64,000 nt of DNA. Source: Microplitis mediator (Eukaryota > Arthropoda > Insecta > Hymenoptera > Braconidae). Within the stretch, counting starts at the first letter, position 1. The number at the start of each line of letters is the position of its first letter. The stretch covers positions 22,214,422-22,278,421 of the forward strand of contig NC_079973.1 of NCBI RefSeq assembly GCF_029852145.1. Direction: 5' to 3'. The notes under the pieces are model-generated. The model did not search any database. It worked only from the letters and a program-made list of their open reading frames with translations, and was not told where the DNA came from. Positions 9,301 to 18,689 of the stretch are shown here, one piece after another. Made by a program: the position numbers and the translations under genes.

Positions 9301-10879
9301 CGAAACACGCTATACCACAACCGAGAAAGAGTGTTTGGCGGTTGTATGGGCCGTAAGAAAATTAAGATGTTACTTGGAAGGATTTCCATTTGTCGTAGTT
9401 ACTGACCACGCTTCGTTAAAATGGCTCCATACACTAAAAAACCCGAACGGTAGGCTTGCCCGTTGGGCAATGGAACTTTTGGCCCACCAGATCACGATTG
9501 AACACCGTCGTGGGACCGAGAACGAAGGCCCGGATGCCTTATCGCGCTTATACGAGGACCAGGAGCCCGTGGAGTGGTCCGAAGTCCTCGATGAAATTAA
9601 AAATAAAGGTGTAGATTTTGTACATATTCAAGTCCGCTCGTGGTACGACGTAAAGAAAGCAAATGTTAGAAAATACCCGGAAAATTTTGTTGATTGGCGA
9701 ATAAATAATGAGGATAAACTAGAATATTATAAACCCGATTATCTAAAAGAATGTATAGATGATCAAGACGCGTGGAAATTGGTTTTAACTGAAAACGAGA
9801 TTCCAGATATTTTGAAGGCAAACCATGATGTGCCAGATGCGGGACATTTGGGTCGCGATAAAATGTACCATCGGATACGTACACGTTATTATTGGCCTGG
9901 TATGTATCGCGATGTCGGCGAGTATGTAGATAATTGTGAGACGTGTAAAAAGGTCAAATATAAACAGACCTCGTCTCAAGCGCCGATGCGCACGCGACAA
10001 CCAATTGAACCCTGGGCCATAGTCGCAGCTGATGTGACTGGCCCATTTCCGCGATCTAAAACGGGCTATCAATATGTGTTAATAGTACAAGACCTATATA
10101 CGCGATTTATTGAGGTCTTTAGGCTTCGTAAGCAGACTGGATTAAATGTCAAGAAAAGTTTTCGTCGCGTTTTCTCACGTTGGGGATATCCACTATTTTT
10201 AATCACAGATAATGGAAAAGAATTTATTAATCATGAAATTAAAGATTATTTGAAGGAAACGGGAATAAAATCTGTACCTACAGCGATCGCGCACCCGCAA
10301 AGTAACCCGGTTGAAAGAATTAACCGTACTCTGAAACCAATGATACGGGCATTTATTTCGAAAGATCAGACGTCGTGGGATGAGCACTTAGGTGAGTTCC
10401 AGCTCGCCTACAATAGTAGTTACCATGCTTCATTACATATGTCGCCATATTATTTGGTTCATGGTAAAGAACCACGGCTGTCGGGTAAAATAACCGAACT
10501 AGAAATAGATGACTTAGATTCAGATGATAATTCATGGCGCGATCGGGTTAATCGTCTTGATCAGTTACGTCACAAAATAGAAGCTATAATGAAAGTAGAG
10601 AGTGAGAAACAAGCCGTATATCATGATAAGGGACTTAAAGAGCCACCTAAATTACAAGTGGGTGATTCGGTATATTACCCAAACAGAAAATTGAGTAAGA
10701 AAATTGATAAATATTCGTCTAGTTTGGCTAACAAATTCTTGGGACCAGCCATTGTCAATAAAATCATCAGCCCTTTAGTTGTTGAGTTAAAATCAGATAC
10801 TGGGAAAATTTTGGGCAATCATTATGTACCAGATTTGAAATTGCCCAGGCGCAGTCAGAGGCTGATGAAGACCGTTTAA
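6305..10879 (+). CDS. pol: Pol polyprotein (protease, RT, RNase H, integrase)
   Basis: The open pol frame runs to TAA at 10877-10879 and overlaps gag by about 60 bases. It has no credible ATG of its own, so it is made as a Gag-Pol fusion entered at 6359-6365. In order: an acidic N-terminal extension with 26-residue repeats (6537-6870); aspartic protease with the DTGS core near 7768; reverse transcriptase with the YLDD box near 8752; RNase H beginning YTDAS near 9195; integrase zinc finger (HLGRD to CETC, about 9840-9950); a DDE core with Asp near 10031 and 10208 and Glu near 10312; and a C-terminal GPY/F-type module near 10740. No chromodomain is seen. No stop or frameshift breaks the frame. 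Confidence 0.93.
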   Translation: MRRSSVDQCWRCQLPSVVKKLISPSYSPRRKGAKSRRSREQIIWGNRSPSSHNSHANWLNKPNKFKNTVNSKNKLNTESDGGFARTVGPNVQFNSENFINFNPESDGGLVRTVDPIEELSFENLINSNPESDGGLVRTVDPIEENDLQDLINLNLEPDGGSVRTVGSFEEIIKENLIEKNLIVRPDSIESTVGQVVLTSGEQIGDIILENQNLNFIGSDIFNSNNFETEVDLIDLRDPVTVENNSNLEVEDLISFENEDEDDRIENECAKEDTFSEFCKIYDNVNGLSVFNNLSVLNKDCPILDNLFVLNTDEINRWEGLREEAQPTVNLPDSNNLIEDIYENLNRDDSYEIPLNLLENFEVSDFIESIGSDESEEPGSVNVPGMPYLCGLEPLENDEETEETWEEELDPGFEPEDPALTDSPPSCPSSPRASYLPHIFKNKILPSRIANRIASRTKFYSGTGPEPPKITARIPVSIWIFGVQVNGIIDTGSERSYINRRVYDQIRELSSGQLQSDDTNRRGVLLANHTECKTIGGAPFIIQISTIAGEQYLSVLEDLSYSVVLGMDFALQFGLLIDCANKTWKFKGTDESHPFQLINCNDNKTRCQSLTSNEQKDFDEFLKSEMSKFAELPNQGLTDLVQHTITLQPGIKPIQIRPYRRSPVISAELNKQIDELLEKGYIRPSNSFWSCSPVMVTKASGDWRFCVDYRPINKYTILPAHPLPNMLRILSALHDAKYITTMDLKEAFHQVLMAPESIPYTAFSVEGRGQFEWVRMPYGLAGAPSTFQKAMDKLRERFVARVHESNLPRSWIDKVFAYLDDWVIISETYSEHKAILTLVFEIFREAGLLINPSKCKFARSEVKFLGFIVDREGLRPDPEKIAPIANFPRPTTRKQVRSFCGLVNWYHRHLQNVAKVQGPLNKLCSVNTEWKWGDEEEKAFQDLKQALVNAKPLAVPQPNLPYYLYTDASDTGLGAFLVQKEPDTGKEFLIICLSRPLRGAETRYTTTEKECLAVVWAVRKLRCYLEGFPFVVVTDHASLKWLHTLKNPNGRLARWAMELLAHQITIEHRRGTENEGPDALSRLYEDQEPVEWSEVLDEIKNKGVDFVHIQVRSWYDVKKANVRKYPENFVDWRINNEDKLEYYKPDYLKECIDDQDAWKLVLTENEIPDILKANHDVPDAGHLGRDKMYHRIRTRYYWPGMYRDVGEYVDNCETCKKVKYKQTSSQAPMRTRQPIEPWAIVAADVTGPFPRSKTGYQYVLIVQDLYTRFIEVFRLRKQTGLNVKKSFRRVFSRWGYPLFLITDNGKEFINHEIKDYLKETGIKSVPTAIAHPQSNPVERINRTLKPMIRAFISKDQTSWDEHLGEFQLAYNSSYHASLHMSPYYLVHGKEPRLSGKITELEIDDLDSDDNSWRDRVNRLDQLRHKIEAIMKVESEKQAVYHDKGLKEPPKLQVGDSVYYPNRKLSKKIDKYSSSLANKFLGPAIVNKIISPLVVELKSDTGKILGNHYVPDLKLPRRSQRLMKTV
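6359..6365 (+). promoter_or_regulatory. -1 ribosomal frameshift slippery heptamer A AAA AAC
   Basis: In the gag frame the bases read A AAA AAC followed directly by the TAA stop. A -1 slip gives AAA AAA CTA ATC, which continues into the pol frame. A AAA AAC is one of the strongest known eukaryotic slip sites. A hairpin begins six bases downstream. Confidence 0.9.
6372..6401 (+). promoter_or_regulatory. Frameshift-stimulating hairpin downstream of the slip site
   Basis: CGCCCT (6372-6377) pairs with AGGGCG (6396-6401), extended inside by CCT/AGG across a four-base bulge. The spacer between heptamer and stem is six bases, the usual distance for -1 frameshift stimulators. A pseudoknot was not tested. 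Confidence 0.7.
6537..6870 (+). repeat. 78 bp coding tandem repeat at the Pol N-terminus
   Basis: Four in-frame units spaced exactly 78 bp (near 6537, 6615, 6693, 6771), each encoding ESDGGxxRTVxP followed by an acidic Asn-rich spacer. Units 2 and 3 are almost identical. The repeat lies between the frameshift and the protease, so it is a linker in the Gag-Pol fusion only. Confidence 0.85.
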
Positions 10880-10965
10880 TTTGTTGCCAAGAGAAGAGAG
10901 TGACCGCCGAGTCAATGGAAAATTTATTTAATCTTTTTCAGCTTCCGAGCCCCAATCTCAAGTCT

Positions 10966-10977
10966 GGCGACGGGGAG
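10966..10977 (+). promoter_or_regulatory. 3' polypurine tract
   Basis: GGCGACGGGGAG directly abuts the TGTAAC start of the 3' LTR. It has two C interruptions, but its position makes it the expected plus-strand primer. Confidence 0.75.
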
Positions 10978-11970
10978 TGTAACCGTGCAACAGCGATTTT
11001 AAGACGTGAGAGTGAGGCTCTCTCGCTTCTATTTGTCCTCTCTCTCTCTCTCGTATAATTTTCTCGTTTGCGAGTTCCGCTGAGTCTCAGCGCTAGTCTT
11101 AGCGCAGCAGGTGAGCGATTTTCGGTCACTGCGCATAATTAGGTGGGGTCAACACGAGGTGTTGACCCGAGACAATTAATCAAGAGACGACACTTGAACT
11201 CTAGACTGCAAACCGATCAGTCGTTTCTTTTACTTTTATTTTGCAAAAGTATTTACTTGTGCTCTAGTGCGCTGAACGACTAGTCGCTTTTCTTTTCTCT
11301 ACTTTGCCAAAGTTTAACTTCTCCAGTGATTTGTACCATTTGTGGTTGTGGTTGTTAAATAAACCAAGTGTTGTGCTGCCTTTTGATTTTCCACCTAAGG
11401 AGGCTTACGGCTGTACTTACCGGGATCTTTCACCTACCGTGGATCACCCAAGGGCTACGAGAATGCAACGTCGTCCGATACCAGCAGTAAGTCCAGATAT
11501 TGGCACACATAAATATATATATAATCTATAATGTTGTGTAATGTCTCTCTCTCTCTTCAACGCGGCAATTCCCGTGAATTTTTCTCATCTAATTTGACAT
11601 TCATTCCCGCGCATATCATTAAATAAATTTACTCAAGCTACTTATCATACTTATACTCATATATAAAGTAAAAGGGGAATATTGTACATAAAAATGGGAA
11701 TCTTGGTTAAATAAAATACATTAGTTCCTATTAATTGAGCATTATTTAATAAACTATCACCAGCGTCCTTTAGAATTAAGTTATTTTCAGCCGCGTGTCC
11801 GGCTCAGGACGAGCCGACTCACCCCCGAGAATTCGAAGTTCCCGAGTCTCAGGACCAACGATAATCGAACGAGATCGCGAATAAAATTAATAAATAACAA
11901 AGACCGGGAATTAGAAGTTAACTGTGGTCCGTGGCTACTAGACACGGAGTAGCCAGGGCCCACCGTTATA
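10978..11970 (+). repeat. 3' LTR, 993 bp
   Basis: Same length and ends as the 5' LTR, with one substitution (11602 C versus 2342 A). It contains the same palindrome at 11146-11168. The element ends GTTATA and is followed by the right TCAG duplication at 11971-11974. Confidence 0.95.
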
Positions 11971-11974
11971 TCAG
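11971..11974. repeat. Target-site duplication (right), TCAG
   Basis: Matches 1714-1717 and marks the integration site. Confidence 0.8.
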
Positions 11975-12844
11975 TTTAATATTTTTTTACTAACATTTTT
12001 TTCTAAATATCCCGCCTTGTTTTGTCTTAAATGTCGCTTTTTTTTTCAAACATATTGATACGCTAGTGCTGCCACCAGTAGTTGATAGAGAGAAACAATG
12101 AAAAAAATAATAACAACAGTAAAAATAGCAGCTAAATTTTTCACGAAGAATCAGTTTTCACGTTTTTTATTAATTACACCAAAACAAAAAGGATTCAGAT
12201 AGTAATTTTTGAAAGGGTTCTTGTGATCAGAAATACACAGATAATAAAAAAAAAACTAAGTCGATAAGTCTTGTTTTTCGAAAGTTATCGTGTTTAGACG
12301 AGTCCGAACACCACAATTGACGCACTGAGGGCTTCGGACTAAATCATTTTTTTTAAATTAATCACATCATTAATCAAATAAGGATTGCATTGAAAAATGT
12401 TCCTTAATAAATTTCCTTTAAAATGGTATATATCATTAACAACTTTGGTGTACTATAAAGAAAGTAGAGAGGATTTTAAGTCAGTGAAAGGGCCGAGAGT
12501 AAGAGAGTGACAGTAAAGCACACCTAACGCTTTCGCGATTGAGGTGTGCAATAACGCTTTCGCGATTGAGGTGTGCAAAAAATATTTCAGAAAATTGAAC
12601 CTGTAGTTCTTTTAATTTTCTATGTGCATATTTTTAGTTTTTTTTAACTGACATTCATTTAAAATTTACAAATTGTCTCATATCTGCTACATTCACACTT
12701 CTAGCTAAAGTAATATGATACTGAAGTCAGCTGACGTCTAATAATTTTTGGATTGTTTTTCTCAACGATAAATTAAAAAAAAAAAAATATTTGAAAAAAT
12801 TGCACCTATAGTTTTTTGAATTTTCTAAATGTGCATATTTTTAT
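11975..12844. other. AT-rich intergenic DNA with repeat fragments
   Basis: No gene is visible. A ~27 bp unit containing CGCTTTCGCGATTGAGGTGT occurs twice in tandem (about 12527-12587) and recurs in inverse near 1578. At 12717-12842 lies the left half of a GATACTGAAGTCAGC MITE whose right half appears to be at 13047-13132, split by a complete younger copy at 12845-13045. A half-element ending in CTGCTACATTCACACT lies at about 12661-12702. Confidence 0.5.
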
Positions 12845-13045
12845 GATACTGAAGTTAGCTGACGTCTAATAATTTTTGAAATTTATTTGAAACGATAAAT
12901 AATAAAAAAAAAAAAATTTCAAAAAATTGCACATATAGTTTTTTAAATTCTCTACATGTGTAAATTTTTAGATTTTTTTTTTGTTTATTTTATTTGTTGA
13001 AGAAAAAAATCCAAAAATTTTTAATCGTCGGCTAACTTCAGGATC
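12845..13045. mobile_element. Palindromic MITE (family 1), inserted into another copy
   Basis: A 201 bp element with TIRs GATACTGAAGTTAGC and GCTAACTTCAGGATC and a core with GCACATATAG and CTACATGTGT, flanked by AT on both sides. The flanks read as the two halves of an older family member, so the insertion is nested. Non-coding. Confidence 0.75.
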
Positions 13046-13140
13046 ATATATTTTTAGTTTGTTTTTTTATGTCATTAATTTGTTTAAATAAAAATCCAAA
13101 AATTTTTGATCGTCTGTCAATTTCAGGATCATAAAGTAAT

Positions 13141-13331
13141 GAGTGTGAATGTAGCAGACATCAGACAAATTTGAAATTACAAATAAATAGAGTAATTAAT
13201 TTAAAAAATAATATTTACAAAAAATGCACTCATTCAATTCAAAACTTTTTCAATGCGCACTTTTTTAAAATTTCATTTTATTTATTTATTAATAATTTTA
13301 AATTTTTCTGATGTCTGCTACATTCACACTC
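13141..13331. mobile_element. Palindromic MITE (family 2)
   Basis: A 191 bp hairpin element with ends GAGTGTGAATGTAGCAGACA and its inverse, flanked by AT dinucleotides. A close relative is at 56595-56768. Its layout (long palindrome, GCAC-type core, AT duplication) resembles family 1, so they may use the same transposase. Confidence 0.75.
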
Positions 13332-13761
13332 ATGCTACAATTTCATATAATTTAAGGCATGGCCGTACTAAACGAATTTTTGAATTTTACTTTTCTTTTA
13401 ATTTATTAATCAATTGTCATCACATAAATTTTTATAGCTTCCGAAAAAATGTGAAAGACAAACTTTTTCGGAAGGTTTTCATCATTCGAGTGACGTAATT
13501 ATTCAAAATGTAATTAGAAAAGTAAAGTTCGAAAATTCGTTTAGTACTGCCGACCCTTAAAGTCGATAATTTATTTGTCATTGAGTTTAATTTTATCGCC
13601 TGATGACAGATGTCAATTGAATGATATTCTACTGACAACATAAAGAAAAAATGATCAATAGATGACACTAGTTGATTATTCGTAAAGGTGCGGCGGCGCA
13701 AAGTGTGTAATTGTACATGTGTGCGAGTGCGATACGGTCTTTCCTATGGAGTTTGGTTACA
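13332..13761. other. Unassigned AT-rich stretch left of the giant palindrome
   Basis: No gene recognised. Inverted words around 13440-13500 (CTTCCGAAAAAATGTGAAAG and its partner) suggest another decayed hairpin. 13685-13750 is less AT-rich and could be an upstream leader of the Lrrfip2-like gene, without firm evidence. Confidence 0.3.
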
Positions 13762-15054
13762 TACAATATCGGTCATTAATTCTTGCGCGGTAGCATAACA
13801 TCGGGAAAAAAAAAACTTCTCTAAAGGAAAATATGTATCACTTTTTTATACAAATATTATCTATAAAAAAAAAAAATTGTAAAAAAAAAATACAATATTT
13901 AAAAATATATCTATATTAATTAAATGTAAAATTATAAATATGAATTGTAAAATAAGTGAATAAAAAAAAGTCCCTATAAAAAAAATCTCTAGATTTATAA
14001 ATCACTAAAAAAAAATTACAATAAAAAAAAAAATTCCTACAAAGAAACATTTGCATATCTAAACATCTACTTAAAAAAAATATATAAAAATGAAAATCTC
14101 TACAAATAAAATATCTATAAAAAATCGGCTGTTTTGGAAAATCTCTATAAATCATCACATGTACAAATAAATATCTGAATAAAGTATAACCTCGAGAACT
14201 GGAAGCATTGCCACCACGTGCTCATAATCATGAATAAGTTCGTGTTGTAATATATAAGTATAAATAATAATAATAATAAAAATTATGGTTATTATTATGT
14301 TATTAAGAAAAATATAATAAATAATTTTAAACTTATAATAAGTGACTTCGAAAAACGTGAAAGATTCAAATCTGATAACTCCAAAGCACTGAGCCTGTAA
14401 TAATTCATATAATTTTAATTTTTTTAATTTTATTAGTTAAACTTTATTTGAGAATATCATAAAATTATTATTATTTATTTTATAATTGTTAATTTTGTTT
14501 GACTTTCAAGCCGTATGCCAGGATTCGATGAACGTCCAAAAATCACTTTTCTTTTTTAACTTCCCGCTAAGAGAATCGACGATTTTCGAAAGTCGAGTTT
14601 TCATCAGATGTCGACGTTTTGAGGTCCTAGGAAGCTATTCTAACTAATTTCAGAATGATGTCCGAGTGTATATATATATATATATATATATACTAATACA
14701 AAAAATTAAAGGAGCAGAAAAATTTTATAAATTTTTTAGTGATTTTTGGAAGGCTGTAACTTGGTGAAAAAAAATCGTATCGAAAATTTAAAAAAAGGAT
14801 TTTATAGCTTGAAACCTCTAGTTTAGGTGTATTTTTTCAAAATTTTTTAAAAGCTCCGATTATTGCGCAAACATGAGAAATACCGCGAGCCAAAAAATTT
14901 CTAAATTTTTTTTTTTTTTCGAAGAGCCCACGGACCGCGGAAAAATTCTTTCAACTAAACGAATGCATACATCGTTTAGCAAATTTATTCAGCTTCAATT
15001 TGGTTTTTTTTTTAACCTCGTAGGACGATTTGTCGCAGAGATATCAGCCTTCAA
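13762..15054 (+). repeat. Giant palindrome, left arm (1.29 kb)
   Basis: Starts TACAATATCGGTCATTAATT and is the near-exact reverse complement of 15448-16775. The one large difference is a ~37 bp block present in the right arm and absent here, removed between two copies of GATTTTCGAAA. Short ORFs in the arm are mirrored in the other arm and are low-complexity, so they are not genes. An (AT)n run lies at about 14668-14692. Confidence 0.95.
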
Positions 15055-15447
15055 ATAGAAAGTGATCCTTTTGGCTTTGATCTTCGATATTTCAGGTACC
15101 AATGATCGCACAGAAAGTTGAAGGGTGGCGTTAAAAACTTGAATAAATTCCCTACAAGATCCTGTCATCATTTTTAAAAAAAAAAATTTTTTTTTATTTT
15201 TAACATCCATTAGAAGAAAGTACAAAAAAATGACTTTTTTTGGTTTTTTAGTAAATCAACCGCTACTCTGCATATATCGATAAAAAAAATAATGTTGCCA
15301 GGGACTTTTTTAGCTTAATGTACCCCCAAGACCCCTGTAAATTTTTGAATTGATCTATCGTACCGTTTTTTGGGAATCATCGATCAACGTTTAGCTAAAC
15401 AATTAAAGGAGCAAGTTTTGTTCCTTTAATTGTGTAATCATAATCAA
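15055..15447. repeat. Spacer (loop) of the giant palindrome
   Basis: 393 bp of non-inverted sequence between the arms, with no coding potential. It includes inverted words such as TTAAAGGAGC and GCTCCTTTAA-type motifs near 15400-15430. Confidence 0.85.
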
Positions 15448-16775
15448 TTGAAGGCTGATATCTCTGCGACAAATCGACCTACGAGGTTAAAAAAAAAACC
15501 AAATTGAAGCTGAATAAATTTGCTAAACGATGTATGCATTCGTTTAGTTGAAAGAATTTTTCCGCGGTCCGTGGGCTCTTCGAAAAAAAAAAAAAATTTA
15601 GAAATTTTTTGGCTCGCGGTATTTCTCATGTTTGCGCAATAATCGGAGCTTTTAAAAAATTTTGAAAAAATACACCTAAACTAGAGATTTCAAGCTATAA
15701 AATGCTTTTTTTAAATTTTCGATACGATTTTTTTTCACCAAGTTACAGCCTTCCAAAAATCACTAAAAAATTTATAAAATTTTTCTGCTCCTTTAATTTT
15801 TTGCATTAGTATATATATATATATATATATACACTCGGACATCATTCTGAAAATAGTTAGAATAGCTTCCTAGGACCTCAAAACGTCAACATCTGATGAA
15901 AACTCGACTTTCGAAAATCGGGGTGAAAACAATAACTTCCCAATTTTTCGAAAATCGTCGATTCTCTTAGCGGGAAGTTAAAAAAGAAAAGTGATTTTTG
16001 GCCGTTCATCGAATCCTGGCATACGGCTTGATAGTCAAACAAAATTAAAAATTATAAAATAAATAATAATAATTTTATGATATTCTCAAATAAAGTTTAA
16101 CTAATAAAATTAAAAAAATTAAAATTATATGAATTATTACAGGCTCAGTGCTTTGGAGTTATCAGATTTGAATCTTTCACGTTTTTCGAAGTCACTTATT
16201 ATAAGTTTAAAATTATTTATTATATTTTTCTTAATAACATAATAATAACCATAATTTTTATTATTATTATTATTTATACTTATATATTACAACACGAACT
16301 TATTCATGATTATGAGCACGTGGTGGCAATGCTTCCAGTTCTCGAGGTTATACTTTATTCAGATATTTATTTGTACATGTGATGATTTATAGAGATTTTC
16401 CAAAACAGCCGATTTTTTATAGATATTTTATTTGTAGAGATTTTCATTTTTATATATTTTTTTTAAGTAGATGTTTAGATATGCAAATGTTTCTTTGTAG
16501 GAATTTTTTTTTTTATTGTAATTTTTTTTTAGTGATTTATAAATCTAGAGATTTTTTTTATAGGGACTTTTTTTTATTCACTTATTTTACAATTCATATT
16601 TATAATTTTACATTTAATTAATATAGATATATTTTTAAATATTGTATTTTTTTTTTACAATTTTTTTTTTTTATAGATAATATTTGTATAAAAAAGTGAT
16701 ACATATTTTCCTTTAGAGAAGTTTTTTTTTTCCCGATGTTATGCTACCGCGCAAGAATTAATGACCGATATTGTA
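15448..16775 (-). repeat. Giant palindrome, right arm (1.33 kb)
   Basis: Inverse copy of 13762-15054. It keeps a block containing GAAAACAATAACTTCCCAAT (about 15920-15955) that the left arm lost. A diverged single copy of part of this arm lies in the DDX18 intron (about 42965-43110), so the unit is a dispersed repeat and the longer form is probably ancestral. Confidence 0.95.
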
Positions 16776-18652
16776 CCTGCCGTCTGCTGCTTGCTTACAA
16801 TTGTCCCCCACATGTATGTGTCTCCATACATATACATCTATATAAGTATGTATATGCTTACATAAATTATGTGCCTATACATTCACACATATATAAGAAT
16901 ACATATATAGGTATATATGGCAAAAGCAGTGAGGAGTGAGTTACTCGATCGAAAAATGGATCTTGCACCGTGTTCGTGTGCGATTTCACGAACTTTGATC
17001 GTGGCACGGTGCCTGTAAAATAATATTACGGCTTAACGGTTACGCGTATACACTAAACAATTGTGAATAATTATTTATAAAAAGAAAGACTAAATTAACA
17101 CTGTAAATATTTAATTATCATAATATATATATTAAAATTTACAGATGGTCAATGAACATTATTATTATCATCAACATTATTATCATCATCATCATCATCA
17201 CTATCGTCAACATCATCATTGTGAGAATATCAAGTCATCCAATTTCCATTGATAGTATTTATAGTTTATCCCGGTTTATTTTTACATTTAACAAGACTAA
17301 AGATATAAAAATGCAATCTACTACCGGCTGAGGATTTGTTTCTTTTTTTTTTTCTTTCATTTTTTTTTTCTTAGTAAGTATTATTTATAACAACTTATTT
17401 AATGTTTAGTAAATGTATCGCATTTTAAATAATTGTCAACTACTTCTCTTACTCATTTTTTTTTTTTTTTTTTCATTTTTTTGTGACTCATTTATTCGCA
17501 TGTCGTATCTCTAGTCGTCAAAATGTGTGGGTGTGTTGTGCATTTAAAAATATTTTAATATTAAAATGTGTTGCTTTTAATATCCAACTATTTTTTTATT
17601 CTATCCAGTCTGATAACGTAATTTTTTTAAAATTATCCAGCTAATTAACATTCTTATTCATTTTTTATCACCAGCCATTGCTTCAAGTGCTCTAAGAATT
17701 TATTTAATGATCTATTTATTAATAATCATTTGTATTAATTATTACTACAATGATTTATTAATTAGTTCATTAAAAAACCATTTATATGAACTTGACTTGC
17801 TTACTTTCATGGTCATAAATTATCTAATTGATTTCATCACAACTTATGTTACTCATAATTAGATTTACACCCGACAATTTTATCCAATAAGATTTTTTTT
17901 ATTTATTTATTTACCAGGATACAAACATATATAAATACATACATATAAAAATATATATATTTGCACTTATAGAGATGGAAAGTCATCTGTACAGAGACCT
18001 GGTAAAAACACTTGTTCCAAAAATAGTAAAAATAATTTTATGCACGGAACTAAATTGAGAAACGACAAGTAATATAATGATAAAGTGATCAATAAATACT
18101 GTCCTTCCAAACAGTAATTCTTAAATTTATAATTAAAACGTAAATAATTACAGGATAATTATCAAAATGTATCTCTGCAGGGAAAGTTAACATTTGAACT
18201 TTAAAAATCGTAACTTGAACATTAAAAATTTGACAATATAAAATTTATAGTTCAAAATTTAAAAACTCCGTGTATTGACACCCAGGTTCCGGATTATAAT
18301 TTCGGACACTAAGTGTTAGAGTTTTTTTTTCTGTGTGTGATTTAAAACTTAATTTAATCAGAGCTTTTTAATTTAATCGCATGGCTTTTAATTTTTTTTG
18401 TTTCTCAAATCATATCTATCTTCCAATTAATTAACTCTCTTAATTAATAATTGATATTTTATGTATATGTTGAAATGTATTGTTTATATTTGTGTATTTT
18501 TTTGTCTTTAGTGTTGGTGGTTAACGTCTCTGTGAGGTCACAGAGAAGTTGGGTGAAATAAGGGGCATCCGTGTTGTTATTGGAATAAATCAGAGATAAA
18601 TATTTAAATAAAAGATAAATATATAATTATATGATAATTACTATATTAATTA

Positions 18653-18688
<36 letters not shown>
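16776..18688 (+). other. Upstream region and 5'UTR of the Lrrfip2-like gene
   Basis: Mostly AT-rich with simple repeats: CAT/ATC trinucleotides at about 17160-17220 and TAA repeats at 18657-18688 that end right at the start codon. 16925-17000 is less AT-rich and may hold a transcription start. TTTAG at about 18507-18511 could be a splice acceptor for the 5'UTR part of the first coding exon. A perfect DNA palindrome (TCTCTGTGA, GG, TCACAGAGA) lies at 18527-18546. Confidence 0.4.

Positions 18689-18689
<1 letters not shown>

Larger units (their letters stand above)
1718..11970 (+). mobile_element. Complete Ty3/gypsy LTR retrotransposon
   Basis: A 10,253 bp element: LTR, primer binding site, ~1 kb leader, gag, pol in the -1 frame, polypurine tract, LTR, bounded by a TCAG duplication. 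The pol order is protease, reverse transcriptase, RNase H, integrase, which defines Ty3/gypsy. There is no env-like third ORF between pol (ends 10879) and the 3' LTR, so it looks like an intracellular retrotransposon. LTRs differ at one base (2342 A versus 11602 C) and both ORFs are open, so insertion is recent and the copy may be active. It lies outside the recognised host exons. Confidence 0.95.

Noticed and set aside
3827..10535. Many antisense ORFs opposite gag and pol
   Set aside because: Shadows of long open sense frames; no independent features.
10880..10977. Possible env gene of an errantivirus
   Set aside because: Only 98 bp separate pol from the 3' LTR, with no further open frame.
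13916..16621. Mirrored ORFs in the giant palindrome (YRDF-rich peptide; a second Phe-rich peptide)
   Set aside because: Both occur once per arm only because the arms are inverted copies; composition is that of AT-rich short repeats and no family motif is seen.
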